A stretch of DNA of 64,000 bases from Kryptolebias marmoratus (taxonomy: Eukaryota; Chordata; Actinopteri; Cyprinodontiformes; Rivulidae), in NCBI RefSeq assembly GCF_001649575.2, contig NC_051443.1, positions 17,648,366-17,712,365 of the forward strand, given 5' to 3'. Position numbers and translations under genes: made by a program. Under the pieces are notes generated by a model. That model worked only from the letters and a program-made list of their open reading frames with translations, was not told where the DNA came from and did no database searches. Of this stretch, positions 26,001 to 36,850 are shown in pieces; positions within the stretch are counted from its first letter, which is position 1, and each line of letters starts with the position of its first letter.

Positions 26001-27610
26001 TCTTCATCTGTCAGTTAAGAGTCTGACTCTATTTATCCTGTATGAAGGTGACTTACTGACTGCATCACTGCGGTTGTGTAATCATATTTGCTTCGGGATG
26101 TTCGTACATAAATAAAATGACTTGGCAATACTGCTGCTAAGAGGGAAACATAATAACAAGCAATCAACCATTCTCTACATGCTAAATAAAGAAGCTTAAT
26201 TTCCATTAGTATATCCATCAGCATCCTTTATCAAAATCCATTAGGAGTCATATTTGAGCAGCAGTGTGAGGCCACACAGGATAAAGCACTGTTTCCCTAA
26301 ACTAATAGTTTTAGTTTCTTGTTTCTGCAGGAGAGAGTTTTTTTTTTCTAAACTCATAACATTAATTGTCCCACTGACATTTTTATTTAAAGGCAAAAAG
26401 GTGCAAAGTAAAAGCCATTTTTTTTCCCATGACTGTTTTGGTTTTCTACACGTTTTCCACAAGTTAAAACAATGACATCATGTGTGAACATCTTTTAAAA
26501 AGTACAAAAGTTCATGCGCCCACTAAAAGATAAAAGATAAAATGCAACGATAGTGAACATCAACAAAAATGAACTTCAAGTCAGTGTTTCCATGTGTTCA
26601 TGTGTTATTGCACAAATATCAACAATTCTGCATTTTGTCAAAGAATATTTTATGTAAAATGTTAATTGATTTACAGTATGTTTTCTACCAATTTAAGATC
26701 AATTATAATTTATGCAGCAGTTTGTGAGAAATGTTTAAAACTATTCATCAAGACATGAATACAAAAGTTCCCCCCCCCCCTTTTTTTTTCTACTTCAACT
26801 CCAGTTTTCAACTGATTTTTAAAAACACAGCAACACCTGGAGCGAGTTGTGTTTTGTCTGAGCAGTAGAGGAAATCTGGGATTTTAAAACATTGTTTTAG
26901 CTGCTATTTTAATAATATCAATTACTTTTTGTTGAGACAGGATGTTAATATTTTCATATTGATATTTTAAGCATCAGTCTTTAGTGCAGTATATTCCTTG
27001 TCAGTAAGTGCTATAATTAGGATACTGTTGGGGTGCCTTTCCCATTAGACATTATATATTCAAGTTTAAAACCATTTGGCCTTATTTGTGGTACATGTAT
27101 ATATTGCCTGCTGCCAAAAGAGGAAGGTGGAGGATAAGTATTTTGCCTCTGCTTGAGGGTCTGTTTGTCTGTTAGCAAAATATTTCATAGACCACTGGGC
27201 GAGATTTGAATGAAACTCGCAGAAATCAGTCATTGGATGCACACCTAAAACTGATTATGTTTTGGAGAAAACCCAAATCTAGATGGTCACCACGGCTAAT
27301 CTACATTTACCAACACAAAAATGAGTCGAGCTCAGTCAGTTTTACAGACATTGAGCTGAAATCTGATGTGGCATGAGTTGAGCTGAGAGTCTTCACAACA
27401 CGTACTCAGATTGGAACAATTGGCTAAAACTTCTCAACATAAGATGATTTTAGTTTTGATCTCTGGCATGAAAGGCAGCTGCAATGTGCATTCTTTCGAT
27501 GTAATTTACGCTTTTGAATTTATTACAACTCTTCAAGATGGTGACCAAATTATGTGGCAATCTATCTCCTACTTTAATTTGCAGAATTTGTGCGGATGAT
27601 GTCTCGATGA
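12673..27610 (+). CDS. cabp1: Calcium-binding protein 1 / caldendrin, multi-exon gene with alternative first exons
   Basis: Neuronal calmodulin-like Ca2+ sensor; family members modulate Cav1 channels and InsP3 receptors. Exons inferred from GT-AG sites and phase: alternative 5' exons 12673-13314, 20102-20143 and 22864-23031, then shared exons 23915-23945, 24039-24182, 25100-25209, 25399-25473, 25583-25655 and 27585-27610 (stop 27608-27610). Predicted products: caldendrin form 366 aa, CaBP1-L 222 aa, CaBP1-S 166 aa, close to the human lengths. EF-hand loops read [12 protein letters not shown] (EF1), a degenerate [12 protein letters not shown] (EF2), [12 protein letters not shown] (EF3) and [12 protein letters not shown] (EF4); the non-canonical EF2 is typical of CaBP1. 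The C-terminus EFVRMMSR matches the family. The core is nearly identical to mammalian CaBP1, including the linker [18 protein letters not shown], so CaBP2, 4 and 5 are less likely. Exon joins are inferred, not transcript-supported. Confidence 0.95.
13994..14071. repeat. (ATT)n microsatellite
   Basis: About 26 uninterrupted ATT units in the first cabp1 intron; likely polymorphic. Confidence 0.95.
15650..15930 (+). repeat. Eleven-copy dispersed repeat, copy 2
   Basis: Reads GTAGCCGATTTGGTCAAACC, TGTGGTGGCCATCTTGAATT, AAAGTTAATCAGTTGATG and GCTAACAGACAGACA in the family order. Confidence 0.75.
18515..18770 (+). repeat. SINE-like repeat, 5'-truncated and diverged copy
   Basis: Middle part of the family only: CTTTCTGTGTGGAGTTTGTG, CTTCCACAGTCCAAAAACAT and CTAGGAGTGAGTGTAAA are recognisable. 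The left end is absent and the tail is diverged. Confidence 0.6.
19411..19438. repeat. (GT)n microsatellite
   Basis: Fourteen GT units in a cabp1 intron. Confidence 0.9.
20102..20143 (+). CDS. cabp1: Short CaBP1 first exon with N-myristoylation signal
   Basis: Fourteen codons, [14 protein letters not shown], ending at donor AAG|GTAAGC in phase 0. It matches the human CaBP1 start MGNCVKSPLRNLSRK. Gly2 followed by a small residue and Ser/Lys at positions 6-7 fits an N-myristoylation signal, so these isoforms should be membrane-anchored, unlike caldendrin. It lies about 6.8 kb downstream of the caldendrin exon, which implies a separate internal promoter. It can splice either to 22864 (long form) or to 23915 (short form); both keep phase 0. 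Confidence 0.9.
21655..22220 (+). repeat. Eleven-copy dispersed repeat, copy 3 (longer form)
   Basis: Begins with AAGGAATGCATATTACCCAC and TGCCTTTCATGCCAG, then GGTCAAACCTGG, GGGAATGACTCTCAGCTTGT, TTTTAGCTCAATATCTGTTG and ATGGCAGCCATCTTTGATCT. It shows the left-hand module that shorter copies lack. Confidence 0.7.
22864..23031 (+). CDS. cabp1: CaBP1 long-isoform cassette exon
   Basis: Fifty-six codons in phase 0 between acceptor CTCCAG and donor GCT|GTACGT. The residues [16 protein letters not shown] match the human CaBP1-L segment [16 protein letters not shown], and YKAVQSCEE corresponds to YMAVQTSEE. A stronger-looking donor, GTAAGT, starts four bases downstream (23036) and would shift the frame. 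The exon can be skipped without a frame change, giving CaBP1-S. Confidence 0.85.
24318..24945. mobile_element. MITE with long inverted ends, copy 2 (cabp1 intron)
   Basis: Left end AATTATTATCATACCTGTTG...ATGACCTCAGTTT; right end CAAGCTGAGGCCATCCAAAG...AAGATATTATTTG, then CATAAAATCCCACTTTGAAA. A SINE-like copy with a CCAT tail is inserted at 24388-24598, which explains the extra length. Confidence 0.75.
24388..24598 (-). repeat. SINE-like repeat nested in a MITE, with long (CCAT)n tail
   Basis: On the - strand it ends in a GGAT-type tail, seen on + as about 18 CCAT units at 24388-24461, followed by CTTCTTTACCTGCTTTTTCA and GGAGCTGGTGCCTGTCTCCA. It lies between the inverted ends of the MITE copy at 24318-24945, so it inserted later, within a cabp1 intron. 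Confidence 0.75.
25656..27584. other. Last cabp1 intron
   Basis: Between the EF4 exon and the eight-residue terminal exon. AT-rich, no exon recognised; it contains a reverse-oriented copy of the 11-member repeat at about 27165-27470. Confidence 0.6.
27165..27470 (-). repeat. Eleven-copy dispersed repeat, copy 4 (reverse)
   Basis: GTCTGTTAGCAAAATATTTC, ATGAAACTCGCAGAAATCAG, AGATGGTCACCACGG and GACATTGAGCTGAAATCTGA in reverse family order, within the last cabp1 intron. Confidence 0.75.
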
Positions 27611-28954
27611 GTTCCTGCTGAGAGGTCAGACGTCCCTTCTGGGTTTTGGATGAAAAGGAAAAAACCTAGCAGAGAAAACCGATGGCTCTTCTTGAACTAT
27701 GAATATACAAGACTGAGAAAACATATCAACCTTGGCCTGAAACTGCCTCGCTGAAGCACAACGGCTGACAATAACAGCCTGGAGCAACACTATTACCAAC
27801 AAGCTGCTGCTGCTGCTCCTTTGAGCATAAACTAAACCAACGGCTGCACTCGTGACTTTTGCTAAGTACATTTGAATTAAAACCATATTTTTGATTAATT
27901 ATAATAACATTTCTATGTGTTTGCTAGCTCCGTGATTACCAGGTGATGTTACATTTGAGCTATTTTGCTCAACTACTTTTATTGTAATTGACTGTAGCAT
28001 TTAGGATGATTTATTTTAAAAACTACAAATTCTGCTTCACCGCAGAGGTTATAATAAGCACAAAAAATGGCAATACTGAAATATTCTCTGTCACGTGGTC
28101 AGATCATTTACGTGTGGGTGTATTTTGTGGCTGTCATTTCTCTCCATCTAATGCTGTTGATGTAAAATGTCACTGGAGACCATTACCAAATCCTGGTTAA
28201 AGCAGGAAATTATGTGTACTGTAGCGCAGATTTGTTTCTTCGGACTTTAATACTGTTTCGCCTCCCTTTCTGTGACAGACGTGTAATTTCCAATTTGCAT
28301 AAGACTACCAGACTTCTTCAACTTCAAACATATGGAAAGAGGTTTTTTTTTTGCTAAACTTTACTACTGTGATATGCCTTTTATTTACTTATATGTTTTA
28401 CTAATTTTGATTTTTACTCTGCATGACTTTGTTGATCTGGAGAGTGTTATAATAATTGGTGAAAAGAGGGGTTCTGACAATGTTTTGATTTAAATAAGAC
28501 TTTGGTTGTAGATTTAACTTTGGGTTTTTGCAAGTTTACTGATACAATCCACTATAAAGTGAAACCTTTTTTTTAAACAACAATTCAGCTTTAATACCTC
28601 AAAGTGAATTGAACAACCAATGTCATCCATTTAACAATCCTGATACATTTAAACCTTTAATCTCAGTTTCCTTTGTCATTATTATCAATAAATTTAAGGA
28701 AGTAATTTGAACTTCTTTATTAAAAGCCAAAGAACGTTTATAAAATACCACAAGGAGTTGATTAGTTAAGAAGTGTCACTGGGACAGCTTTGTTATTGTT
28801 AGACTGTTCACGGACGGACACCAGTGAGTCTGCATGCTCCTAAGTTCAGATCATTTTTCAAAAAGGGAAATCTTACTTTGTGATTTTATGTGTCTTAACG
28901 ATGTGAAACTATGCATGCCGGAAAACTACAGCGATTTGTAGCTGAATATTAGAA

Positions 28955-28960
28955 AATAAA
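28955..28960 (+). terminator. Putative cabp1 poly(A) signal
   Basis: AATAAA, followed about 25-50 bases later by a GT-rich stretch (TGTGTTGTGTGTTTGTGTGG) of the type that promotes 3' cleavage. It would give a 3' UTR of about 1.35 kb after the stop at 27610. Assignment to cabp1 is by position only. Confidence 0.55.
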
Positions 28961-29930
28961 ATTCTTTCAACTTCATGCCAGCGTCTGTGTTGTGTGTTTG
29001 TGTGGTTCCGTTCCAAAGCAGCAGCAGCAGCAGCACTTTCAACTTCAAATCTGAAATGAATGTTTACGAAAAAGATAAATGAAGCTTGACTTCCAGTTTA
29101 CGGACATGTAGGAAAACACCTTTTTTTTGGATTTATAAGGAACATTGAGTTTGAGTTCTGCCACGATCAATTTAGTAGAAGCTTATACCCTAAATAGTGT
29201 ATTTTTGATTATATTTTTGTAAAGTTTTTAAAAAGTTGAAGATTAAACCACTTATTTGCAATCTTTTTGGCTTTTGACAACTTATTAAAGCCAGAGGGGA
29301 GTTTTCACCTTCACCAAATACTTGATTTTCCTTCTGAATAAAGATGTTTCAGACATTTTCTCTACATCTTTTTTAATTTGCAGTCTGTAAATGCTTATTT
29401 CTTTCAGATCTGTTGATCCCTCTGATTTGTGACCTAATTGTTGACTAAGCTACTGAAACAGTGGGAATTTGAGGCAAAAACTGGACTACAACTAGCCTTT
29501 CTCAGCTGCAAAACACATGCTTTCCCAACCTTCTCTGCAGCAGAGCGGTGTTCTCCGGGGAACTTGTTGCCTAACTTCATTGCTTTGATCATTTCAAAGC
29601 AATGCACACTTTGCACATTTTCTCTTTAACTCGTCACCAATCACTCTATTTTGGAGGCTCACAGTTGACATTACAGCACAGTGTTTTCTTTTCACAAATA
29701 CTTGTCTACATATGAGACATTGCAGCAGCCTATTTTGTTGTCGTATTGTAGTGGCAACGTCACAAATGGAGTTAAGTGCAAAAGAGAAGAATTAGCAACT
29801 CTGCAGACATTATATTTATGGTAAAATTATTCCATTTCAGTACTATTTTCAGTCAGCCCTAAGTACATAATGCACACACAATGGTTTTACCATGAAATAG
29901 TAATTATCTCTTTATTTTTTCTTCCTAAAG

Positions 29931-32900
29931 GCATTATAGCAAAAAAGCTGCCTTTGACGCAGGAAATCTGGGATTCTTACAGTTGTGCCATCTGTCTGAG
30001 ATCAGAACCAGAGTTTGATGAGGCTGACGTCTTCTTCTGCCTGTAAGGCATGGAGAACATTGTAAATGATGAGATGACCAAGAGCTTTTCAGCCCTGGAG
30101 CTACAGAGTTGGAGTTTGCAGACCAGAAGCAACCACAGCTTCTGTCACATAAGTCTGAAGCTGACAGCCCTGTGGGGTCTGGGTCTCTTCATCTGCTGTG
30201 GCGTCCTCTCGGGTTAGAGCGGCACGCAAACAGGTTCGCTGAGAGAGGGAGTTTCAGTCACATTTCAATCTTTGATTAAGTATTTGCTTTGTTTTCCAGA
30301 GAGTAACTCTTGCATTCAGTCTGTTTCTTGTTTCAAGCACCTCAGTGGGATTTCTACCCAACGCAGAGTTTCTGCCAGCTCTCATTTAAGCTTTGATTGT
30401 GCATGAAAGAGACAACATTAGGTAGATCAAACGCCTCACAACTGACAAGGTGCACCTCGTGTGTGCATCAGTTTAACTGAGCTGATTGTTGTGACACGAT
30501 TCCTTTATGTTCGCAGGTTAAGGTCACACCTGAGTGATGAAGTACAGCTGATGGGTTACAGAATCTGTGTTAGATCTCTCACAGCAATCATCACCTGTCA
30601 CAACAGGTATGAGTTCAGTAATGATCTGCAACAGTGTCGGCCTCCTGAGACATGTTAAAGAGCTGTGTAATTTTGCAGAACGTGCACAACTGATGCTACG
30701 TTTAGGGAATAGGGAGTAGAAAATCAGAACTCAGAATTACATAATTTTCTGCTTCAGTGGGAAAAACACAACACATTCAAGTTTCTGTTACCAGCAAATG
30801 CTCTGCAACTGTTCCATTATTTAAAGACCCAAACGTACTCACGGCCCGTTGATGTTTTATTAGATGAGAAACATGACATAACAGTTCAGAAATGATAAAA
30901 AATTATAATATGTGATCAAATATCATATGTTCCCATACAGTGCTGGTATCTTTGTGGCCAATCACACAACACCAACTGATGGGAAAATCTTAACTAATGA
31001 TTACTGCTACTCAGGGGTGGAAATTAGCACCCACAACCGGCCAAATGCGGGTAAATATTTGAAGTGGCGGGTGAATTTGATCAACACACGCCACTGTGGC
31101 GGGTTGGCAATTTAAACAGAAAAGGTGTTATTTGTCCTCTTGACATATAGGGGGCAGTAATGTGCTCGAGTTGCTGCTGTTATGTCGAGCCACGTTCCCC
31201 CATCAGATACGGTTCCCCCTGCGTCTCCGTAAATAATGACTTATCTATTAACAGAATTGTTTAGAGGGGCAAATATTTCTCATTAAAAAAAAACAAAAAA
31301 ACATCATTCTTTTAAAAAATAAAATGTGCTAATAATATCATAATACAGAGGAATAAACACAGTTAAGGAGTTGTTGGTAAATTATTTTGTCCTGTGTTTT
31401 AGAGGGGGAACCGATTATTTCAGACGGCTGAAATATTTTGTTCCCCCCTTGTAACTTTTGCAAAAAAAGAACAAATGTCTCCAAATAGAGTTAAAGACTT
31501 GTTGCTAAATCAACTGGTTGTTGTTGGACAATTATTGATCTAAATAACATTTTTAATTTCCACCCCTGCTGCTACTCTTTGGAAAGACATTCTGAATGTG
31601 TGCATATTGTGAGAGAAAAAAGTGGGTTTAGTTTCTTAATAACAATCAAACAAATCAATCAAAGTGATTTCTTTCAGATTGTTTAGCTGTATAGAGGTCT
31701 GCTGGTGATTCAAAGAGCCATGGTCAAATCTATGGAGGGTTAAAACATGACTAAATTAAATAAATGAATACAGCATAGAACTCCTCTCCTCACAGTTGGT
31801 TTAAAAGTGCAGAAGTCAAAGACAGACACCTAGTGGCCAAAAGGTAACATTGCAGTATAGCAGTTATGCTTTGCTGGGTAAAGTAGTTCCTCTATTTGGC
31901 TGCAGAAACTGCTTAGATGTTTTTTTTTTTTTTTTTTAAATAACAACTTGACAGCTTTGTTGGTATTATAATAGCATTAAATTAAAAAAATAGATTTTCT
32001 TCATTTTCTGCTTTTTCAGGTCATGTTGCTGATAAAAAAAACCAAACATCCTGTTCTCAGTTTTAGGTTTAGGAACTGATCCTATCATGTATTTAGATTA
32101 TTTAAAAATGATTATTTACCAAATAAATTCATTTTATAAAAATAGATTTCAGCAAGACATTAGGTGACTTTATCAAGTAATATTTGTGCTTCTTTTTCAG
32201 CATAGGTTGTTAAAAAGAACCTGCGGACTCTAAATGTCATAAAGCATGCATCTACTAAAGTCAAGCAGACAAATTTCCTTTTGGGGGGTGTTTTATTAAG
32301 TGCAATAAATCAACTCTAATAATATGATAAACTCATGATTGTCTTTTGTTTCAGTTCTATAAGCAGAATAAAAAATTACAAGAAAGTTTCACTGACATTT
32401 CCCTCAGTGAAGGTACAGTATAAAAACAATATTTGATACATATATTATTTGAACAAGTATTCTGAAACTTTAAACAACACTGGTGTATTATTTTATTTAT
32501 TAAAAATAATTTAAAGCTTTCTGGGACAGCAGGACGTTAGGTTGGGTGAGTTACCGTTGGAGGATGATGAGCAGCTGGGTCACCATCTGCAGTGTTTGGT
32601 TCCTGCCACCTATGAAGAAACAGGTGAGACACCAGCTTACAACCTCACAAATAAAGATTTAGGGTTCATGTATCGATACAGGAACAATATGAGCACCTCA
32701 TGAAAAATTCAAATATGTCCAGACAAAATAAAATATTGGAATGATAAACTACACAGAGCTGGAACGCATTGCAGGAAGCTCTGTGGCAAACCAAATAAAA
32801 AAGAAGAAGAAAAAGAAATTACTCGAAACATTTTGAAGATTTAATCAAGAGGAGCAGAACCCTGACTAATCAGAGTCACAGCGATGAGAGTAAAAGATGT

Positions 32901-33661
32901 CTGAGACGTCATATTTATAGATTAGTCTGAGAATACCTGCTGATAGCCTTAAAAGCCTGGTGATTTGTCTTTAAAATGAAAAGATCAAGATCAAGAAGGT
33001 GATAAACTCTTAAATAATCGACATTAGGTGGAATCGTGAGCTTACCTCTGTTGTATATTTTTAAGTTTTTATTCAGAATATGCTCTCTTTCTTTTTTTGT
33101 CTGTTAGGAAGGAAGAGATGCAGTACGGTTTACCTGCAGAGTAAAAGCAGCCATCGCTGCCCGAGGAGGATTAGTGGATCTGATACGGAGAATGGAAGTT
33201 TTATTTAAATGTCAGGAAATGTATTTATCAGTTACATTATTGTTACAGGGTGTTAAAAGGGAGGAGTGGGGGTAATAAAGGCATAAAGCATGGAAGCCAA
33301 TTCTCAAAAAGGCTTTTTTAGATCTCATCTTTGTCAGAAAAGTCAGCATTATTAATCCCTGGAGCTGAGTTATGGGAGCAGTGTTGATCGCTGCCCTCCG
33401 GGCGTGTGGAAAATGTTATCGCTGACACCAAACGACGCTGGGTGTGACACCCTTTCATTCTTTTGCTCCTATTCATCGGTGTCCTCTGATAGGGATGGCG
33501 GACTGAAACGAGCCAAAGTGAAAGAAGCTTTTAAAGGAGAGCAGCAGAAACTTCACAGCAAAGACCAAAGTGGTGACAAAGATGGCAGAAATCAACAAAA
33601 AGACCAAAAGACAAAGATTCAACTGAAGGACAAGGATGCTGCAACAATGACAACAATGTGA
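29931..33661 (+). pseudogene. GPAT4-like (AGPAT6) glycerol-3-phosphate acyltransferase pseudogene
   Basis: Seven ordered remnants match GPAT4, an ER enzyme that acylates glycerol-3-phosphate in triglyceride synthesis. They are 29931-30212 (with GMENIVNDEMTKSFSALELQ, like GMETIMDDEVTKRFSAEELE), 30300-30368 (RVTLAF...VGFLPNAE), 30517-30606 (QLMGYRICVRSLTAIIT), 30941-31011 (FVANHTTPTD, keeping the HX4D motif), 32516-32623 (RMMSSWVTICSVWFLPPM), 33108-33185 (ARGGLVDL) and 33493-33661 (DGGLKRAKVKEAFK). Defects: in-frame TAA at 30044-30046; donor lost after 30368; a hAT element at 31012-31568 inside the HX4D exon; and no recognisable exon for the region carrying the FPEGT motif, although 32380-32416 is a doubtful scrap. 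Residues such as CSVW and LMxYRICVRxLTAIIT favour GPAT4 over GPAT3. No N-terminal exon found. Introns persist, so this is not a processed copy. Confidence 0.88.
31012..31568. mobile_element. Non-autonomous hAT-type DNA transposon, 557 bp
   Basis: It begins CAGGGGTGGAAATTA and ends TAATTTCCACCCCTG, perfect 15-bp terminal inverted repeats. It is flanked by an exact 8-bp direct repeat CTGCTACT at 31004-31011 and 31569-31576. CAGGG-type ends plus an 8-bp duplication are hallmarks of hAT transposons. There is no internal transposase frame, so it is a MITE-like derivative. It sits inside an exon remnant of the GPAT4-like pseudogene. Confidence 0.9.
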
Positions 33662-35830
33662 ATGTTTCAGTGAAAAACTCTTTAAATACTTAACGAGTTA
33701 ACTCAAATGAATGTTTTATCAGGCTGAAAACCCCCCAAAGAAGTGTGCATCTATGCGTTTTTATCTGTGTAAAAATACATTTATTTAAGGTTGCAAATGT
33801 TGTGAAATTAGGAGAATTACTTTAAAAAGTCTGATCAGTGCCAGATGCCAAAAGGTCAATTTTCTTTTATTTATTTATAAGCCAAAAACTAAAGATGAAC
33901 CAAATTTCTCCACTTCACTTTTATTGATATTTAATCTTGTTCTGTTTTTTATTTTTTTTTAAAAACAGCCTTCAGTGTGGTAGTATGATATTTTTCAATA
34001 TTTTAAGAATACATCGGCACTTTTATCGGGGCCTGGAAACTTCCAAATGAAACTAAAATATCTTTTAGTTTGAGTTACAATCAATGTTTTTATTAGTCAA
34101 TGCCATCATGTTTCAGTGCCCTTGCTTACAGTCAGAATGTCTACCAAGGCTATGAAAACATGCCTCTTTTTCAAGACAATATCTTTGTGCAATTTTGTAT
34201 CTGATTACTGCCAGAAAGGCGATGAAAACACGAGCATTACTGATGCTTCTTTCAGAGAGAGAGAGAGGGTCCAGATTGGAAAACGGACCGACAGTGTAAA
34301 AGCTTTTCTAATACTTAATTAATATGCTCTAATACTAATTTTGTCAAGAATAAATTTCTCTCTTTATTTAATCATGAAGTAAAAATACCCACAACAGTAA
34401 GTACTACAGTTGTTACGTCACAGACATCAAGGAGCTGCCAGTACTTTCCCGTCTGTGTACTAATTGGCTCAAGGATCTATATTTATCTGTAGCTTTAACC
34501 CGGGCTGGACATGGTGTACTGGTGAGAAACATTATCAGATGATGATAAGGAGTTTTTTTTTTCATTTTACTAGAAAACATGTTTCCTTTCTCAAACAGCA
34601 GGAGTTGCTGTTCAAACATGAAACTGAAATTCGGGAACTTGGAGCGTAACAGACTGATCTGTAAGCACGACACCCTGCAGACTGATTAGGATGGCAATAA
34701 ACCAAATCCATTTTTCAGCCACTACCTAATCCTACCAGGCCCACGATATGTTAGCCAAGGATATGTGAGAAAAGTAGCAGGAAGTCCGGTTTGAAAATGT
34801 AGCCACTCCTGTAACCGGACAGAAAACGAGCAGACACACAAGCCTGAAGGGTGTCCAGACTGGAGTTGCTGGTCAAACTCACTGCCTCCCCCAACATAAG
34901 GACCCCATCAGGTTTGGCTCAACAGGAATGCTGACCTCTCCCAAAGTGACTCTTTAGAGAAGAAATCTCCTGTTTTACACCTGGAGCACGGCACAGTTAT
35001 GAAGGCTCTAACAGCTCATCTTATTAAAAAACAGTACAAAAATTTGTAATACTTGATTTTTTTTTTTTGTTATTACAGATAGTATCTAATTAAAGGCCTA
35101 AATATCCTTGGAGAAATGCACATAGCCCACTGCCTTTTATGCCACAGCTTTAGATTACGTTCAGAAATGACAGAGTTCGTCAAACCTTGAAAATAACTTT
35201 ATGCTGATCTCATACAACATCACAAGATGTAACAATCAGAGTATATGTTGTGAATGACTCTCAGCTATTTCTGCATTGGATTTTAGTTCAATATCTGTAA
35301 AACACACTGAGATGCCAACATTTTTGTGTTTGGTACTGTTGATTAGCTGTGGTGGCCATCTTGAATTGGATTGACTCCAAAATTAAATGAGTTTCAGATG
35401 TGCATCAAACGATCACATTCTGAAAGTCTCATTGAAATCTGTCCAGTGGTTCACGAGATATTTTGCTAACAGACAAACAGGGCCAACTCCAACAGTTTTA
35501 AGCAAAGATCTCACACAGTTAGTAGCACTTTGAATAAGTGTTGTGAATTACTCTCAGCTATTACCACACCAAATTCTTTAGACAATATATGTCAAAATAA
35601 ATGAGTTACAACCACTTTTGTGTTTTTTGTTCAGTTGGCTGTGGCGGCCATCTCAAAGTGTTCTGGCTCCCAAAGGAAATCAGTCGCAGTGGTACATCCA
35701 GTGACTTGTTCCTGAAAGCTATGTTAAAATCAGTCCAGCGGTTCATGAGATATTTTGCTAACAGACAGTTGAGGGGAGATTCAGCCTAAGTATTAATGAG
35801 GCTCAGGTGTTGCGTCACAGCTGCTGTTTA
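33662..35830. other. Intergenic DNA between the GPAT4-like remnant and rab11fip1
   Basis: No gene recognised. The right half (35095-35790) is two head-to-tail units of the 11-member repeat. The left part is AT-rich with no clear feature. Confidence 0.55.
35095..35790 (+). repeat. Eleven-copy dispersed repeat, copies 5 and 6 in tandem
   Basis: Two head-to-tail units. The first reads GCTGTGGTGGCCATCTTGAA and ends ATTTTGCTAACAGACAAACA near 35480; the second repeats the order with GGCTGTGGCGGCCATCTCAA and ends GCTAACAGACAG near 35770. Between them lies GTTTTAAGCAAAGATCTCAC. They end about 270 bases before the rab11fip1 ATG. Confidence 0.75.
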
Positions 35831-36430
35831 ATTGAGCACCGAGGAGGGGGGCGTGGCTTGTCCCCAAACCCAGGCCCACTTCTGAATGAGACCACGCCCA
35901 ATCAGCTGGTTCCTGAAGTCCAGGCGAGCTCTTGAGCAAACTTTTTCCGGGCCCCTCTCCAGTTTCACGGCGCGAGCCCCGGATGGTCTCCGCGCTCCGT
36001 TCAGCTCGGCTCCATCATCCAGGTGCTCGGCGGCGTTGATCCGCAGGTGGTGCCGTCATGTCCCTGACGGAGCAGCAGTGGTGTCCCGCCAGCGCCCAGG
36101 TAACGGTGCTCCAAGCCAGGGGCCTCCGGGTCAAGGGGAAGAGCGGCACCAACGACGCCTACGCCGTCATGCAGGTGGGCAAGGAGAAGTTCCAGACGTC
36201 CGTGGCGGAGAAGAGCGTGGCTCCGGTGTGGAAGGAGGAGGCCACGTTCGACCTGCCGCAGCTGCTGCAGGGGGGAGGAGGTGGAGGAGGAGGACCGGAC
36301 CGGAGCACCCTGCACGTCCACGTCCTGCACCGGGCCCTGGTGGGTCCGGACAAGCTGTTGGGTCAGGCTGTCATCAACCTGCTGCAGCTCAGCGACGACA
36401 AGAGCCGCAACAAGACGGAGTAAGTGCGCC
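35830..36430. promoter_or_regulatory. GC- and CpG-rich island over the rab11fip1 start
   Basis: The base composition changes sharply from AT-rich repeat DNA to a GC-rich stretch with many CG dinucleotides that covers the 5' leader and exon 1 of rab11fip1. No TATA box is evident close to the ATG. A CpG-island type, broadly used promoter is the natural reading. The upstream edge abuts a repeat ending near 35790. Confidence 0.5.
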
Positions 36431-36796
36431 CCCTGACTGAAGACTGTGTGGGGGAAGAACTCAGGTTGACCTGAGCCGTATCAAATGGTGCACTTTGAGT
36501 TTACTCCAGTAGTTTCCCGGATCTGTTGAATGCAATTCTGAGGCGCAGGTACGCACTCAATGTAAACAAAGAACTTGGCTGAATTCGCCAAAAAAGCACA
36601 ACGAAGCTCGGTTCAGACTGACTTACTTTAGGCTGTAGTTCTTGTAGGTGAACAACATCTCTGAAGGTCCTGAGGGCTTTGTTGTAGGAACTAGGGGTGC
36701 AGAGGGTGCAACAGCACCTCTTGTGGATGACAAGGAAATAACAAATATTAAAAATTAAGGAATGAAAAATGAACATATTTACTTGTACTTATGTGA

Positions 36797-36850
<54 letters not shown>

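Noticed and set aside
29931..33661. Treating the GPAT4-like region as a functional gene
   Set aside because: Internal stop, missing catalytic exons, lost donors and a transposon inside an exon.
35886..36440. 184-codon + frame
   Set aside because: Overlaps rab11fip1 exon 1 in another frame within the CpG-rich region; the 36058 frame holds the C2 domain.
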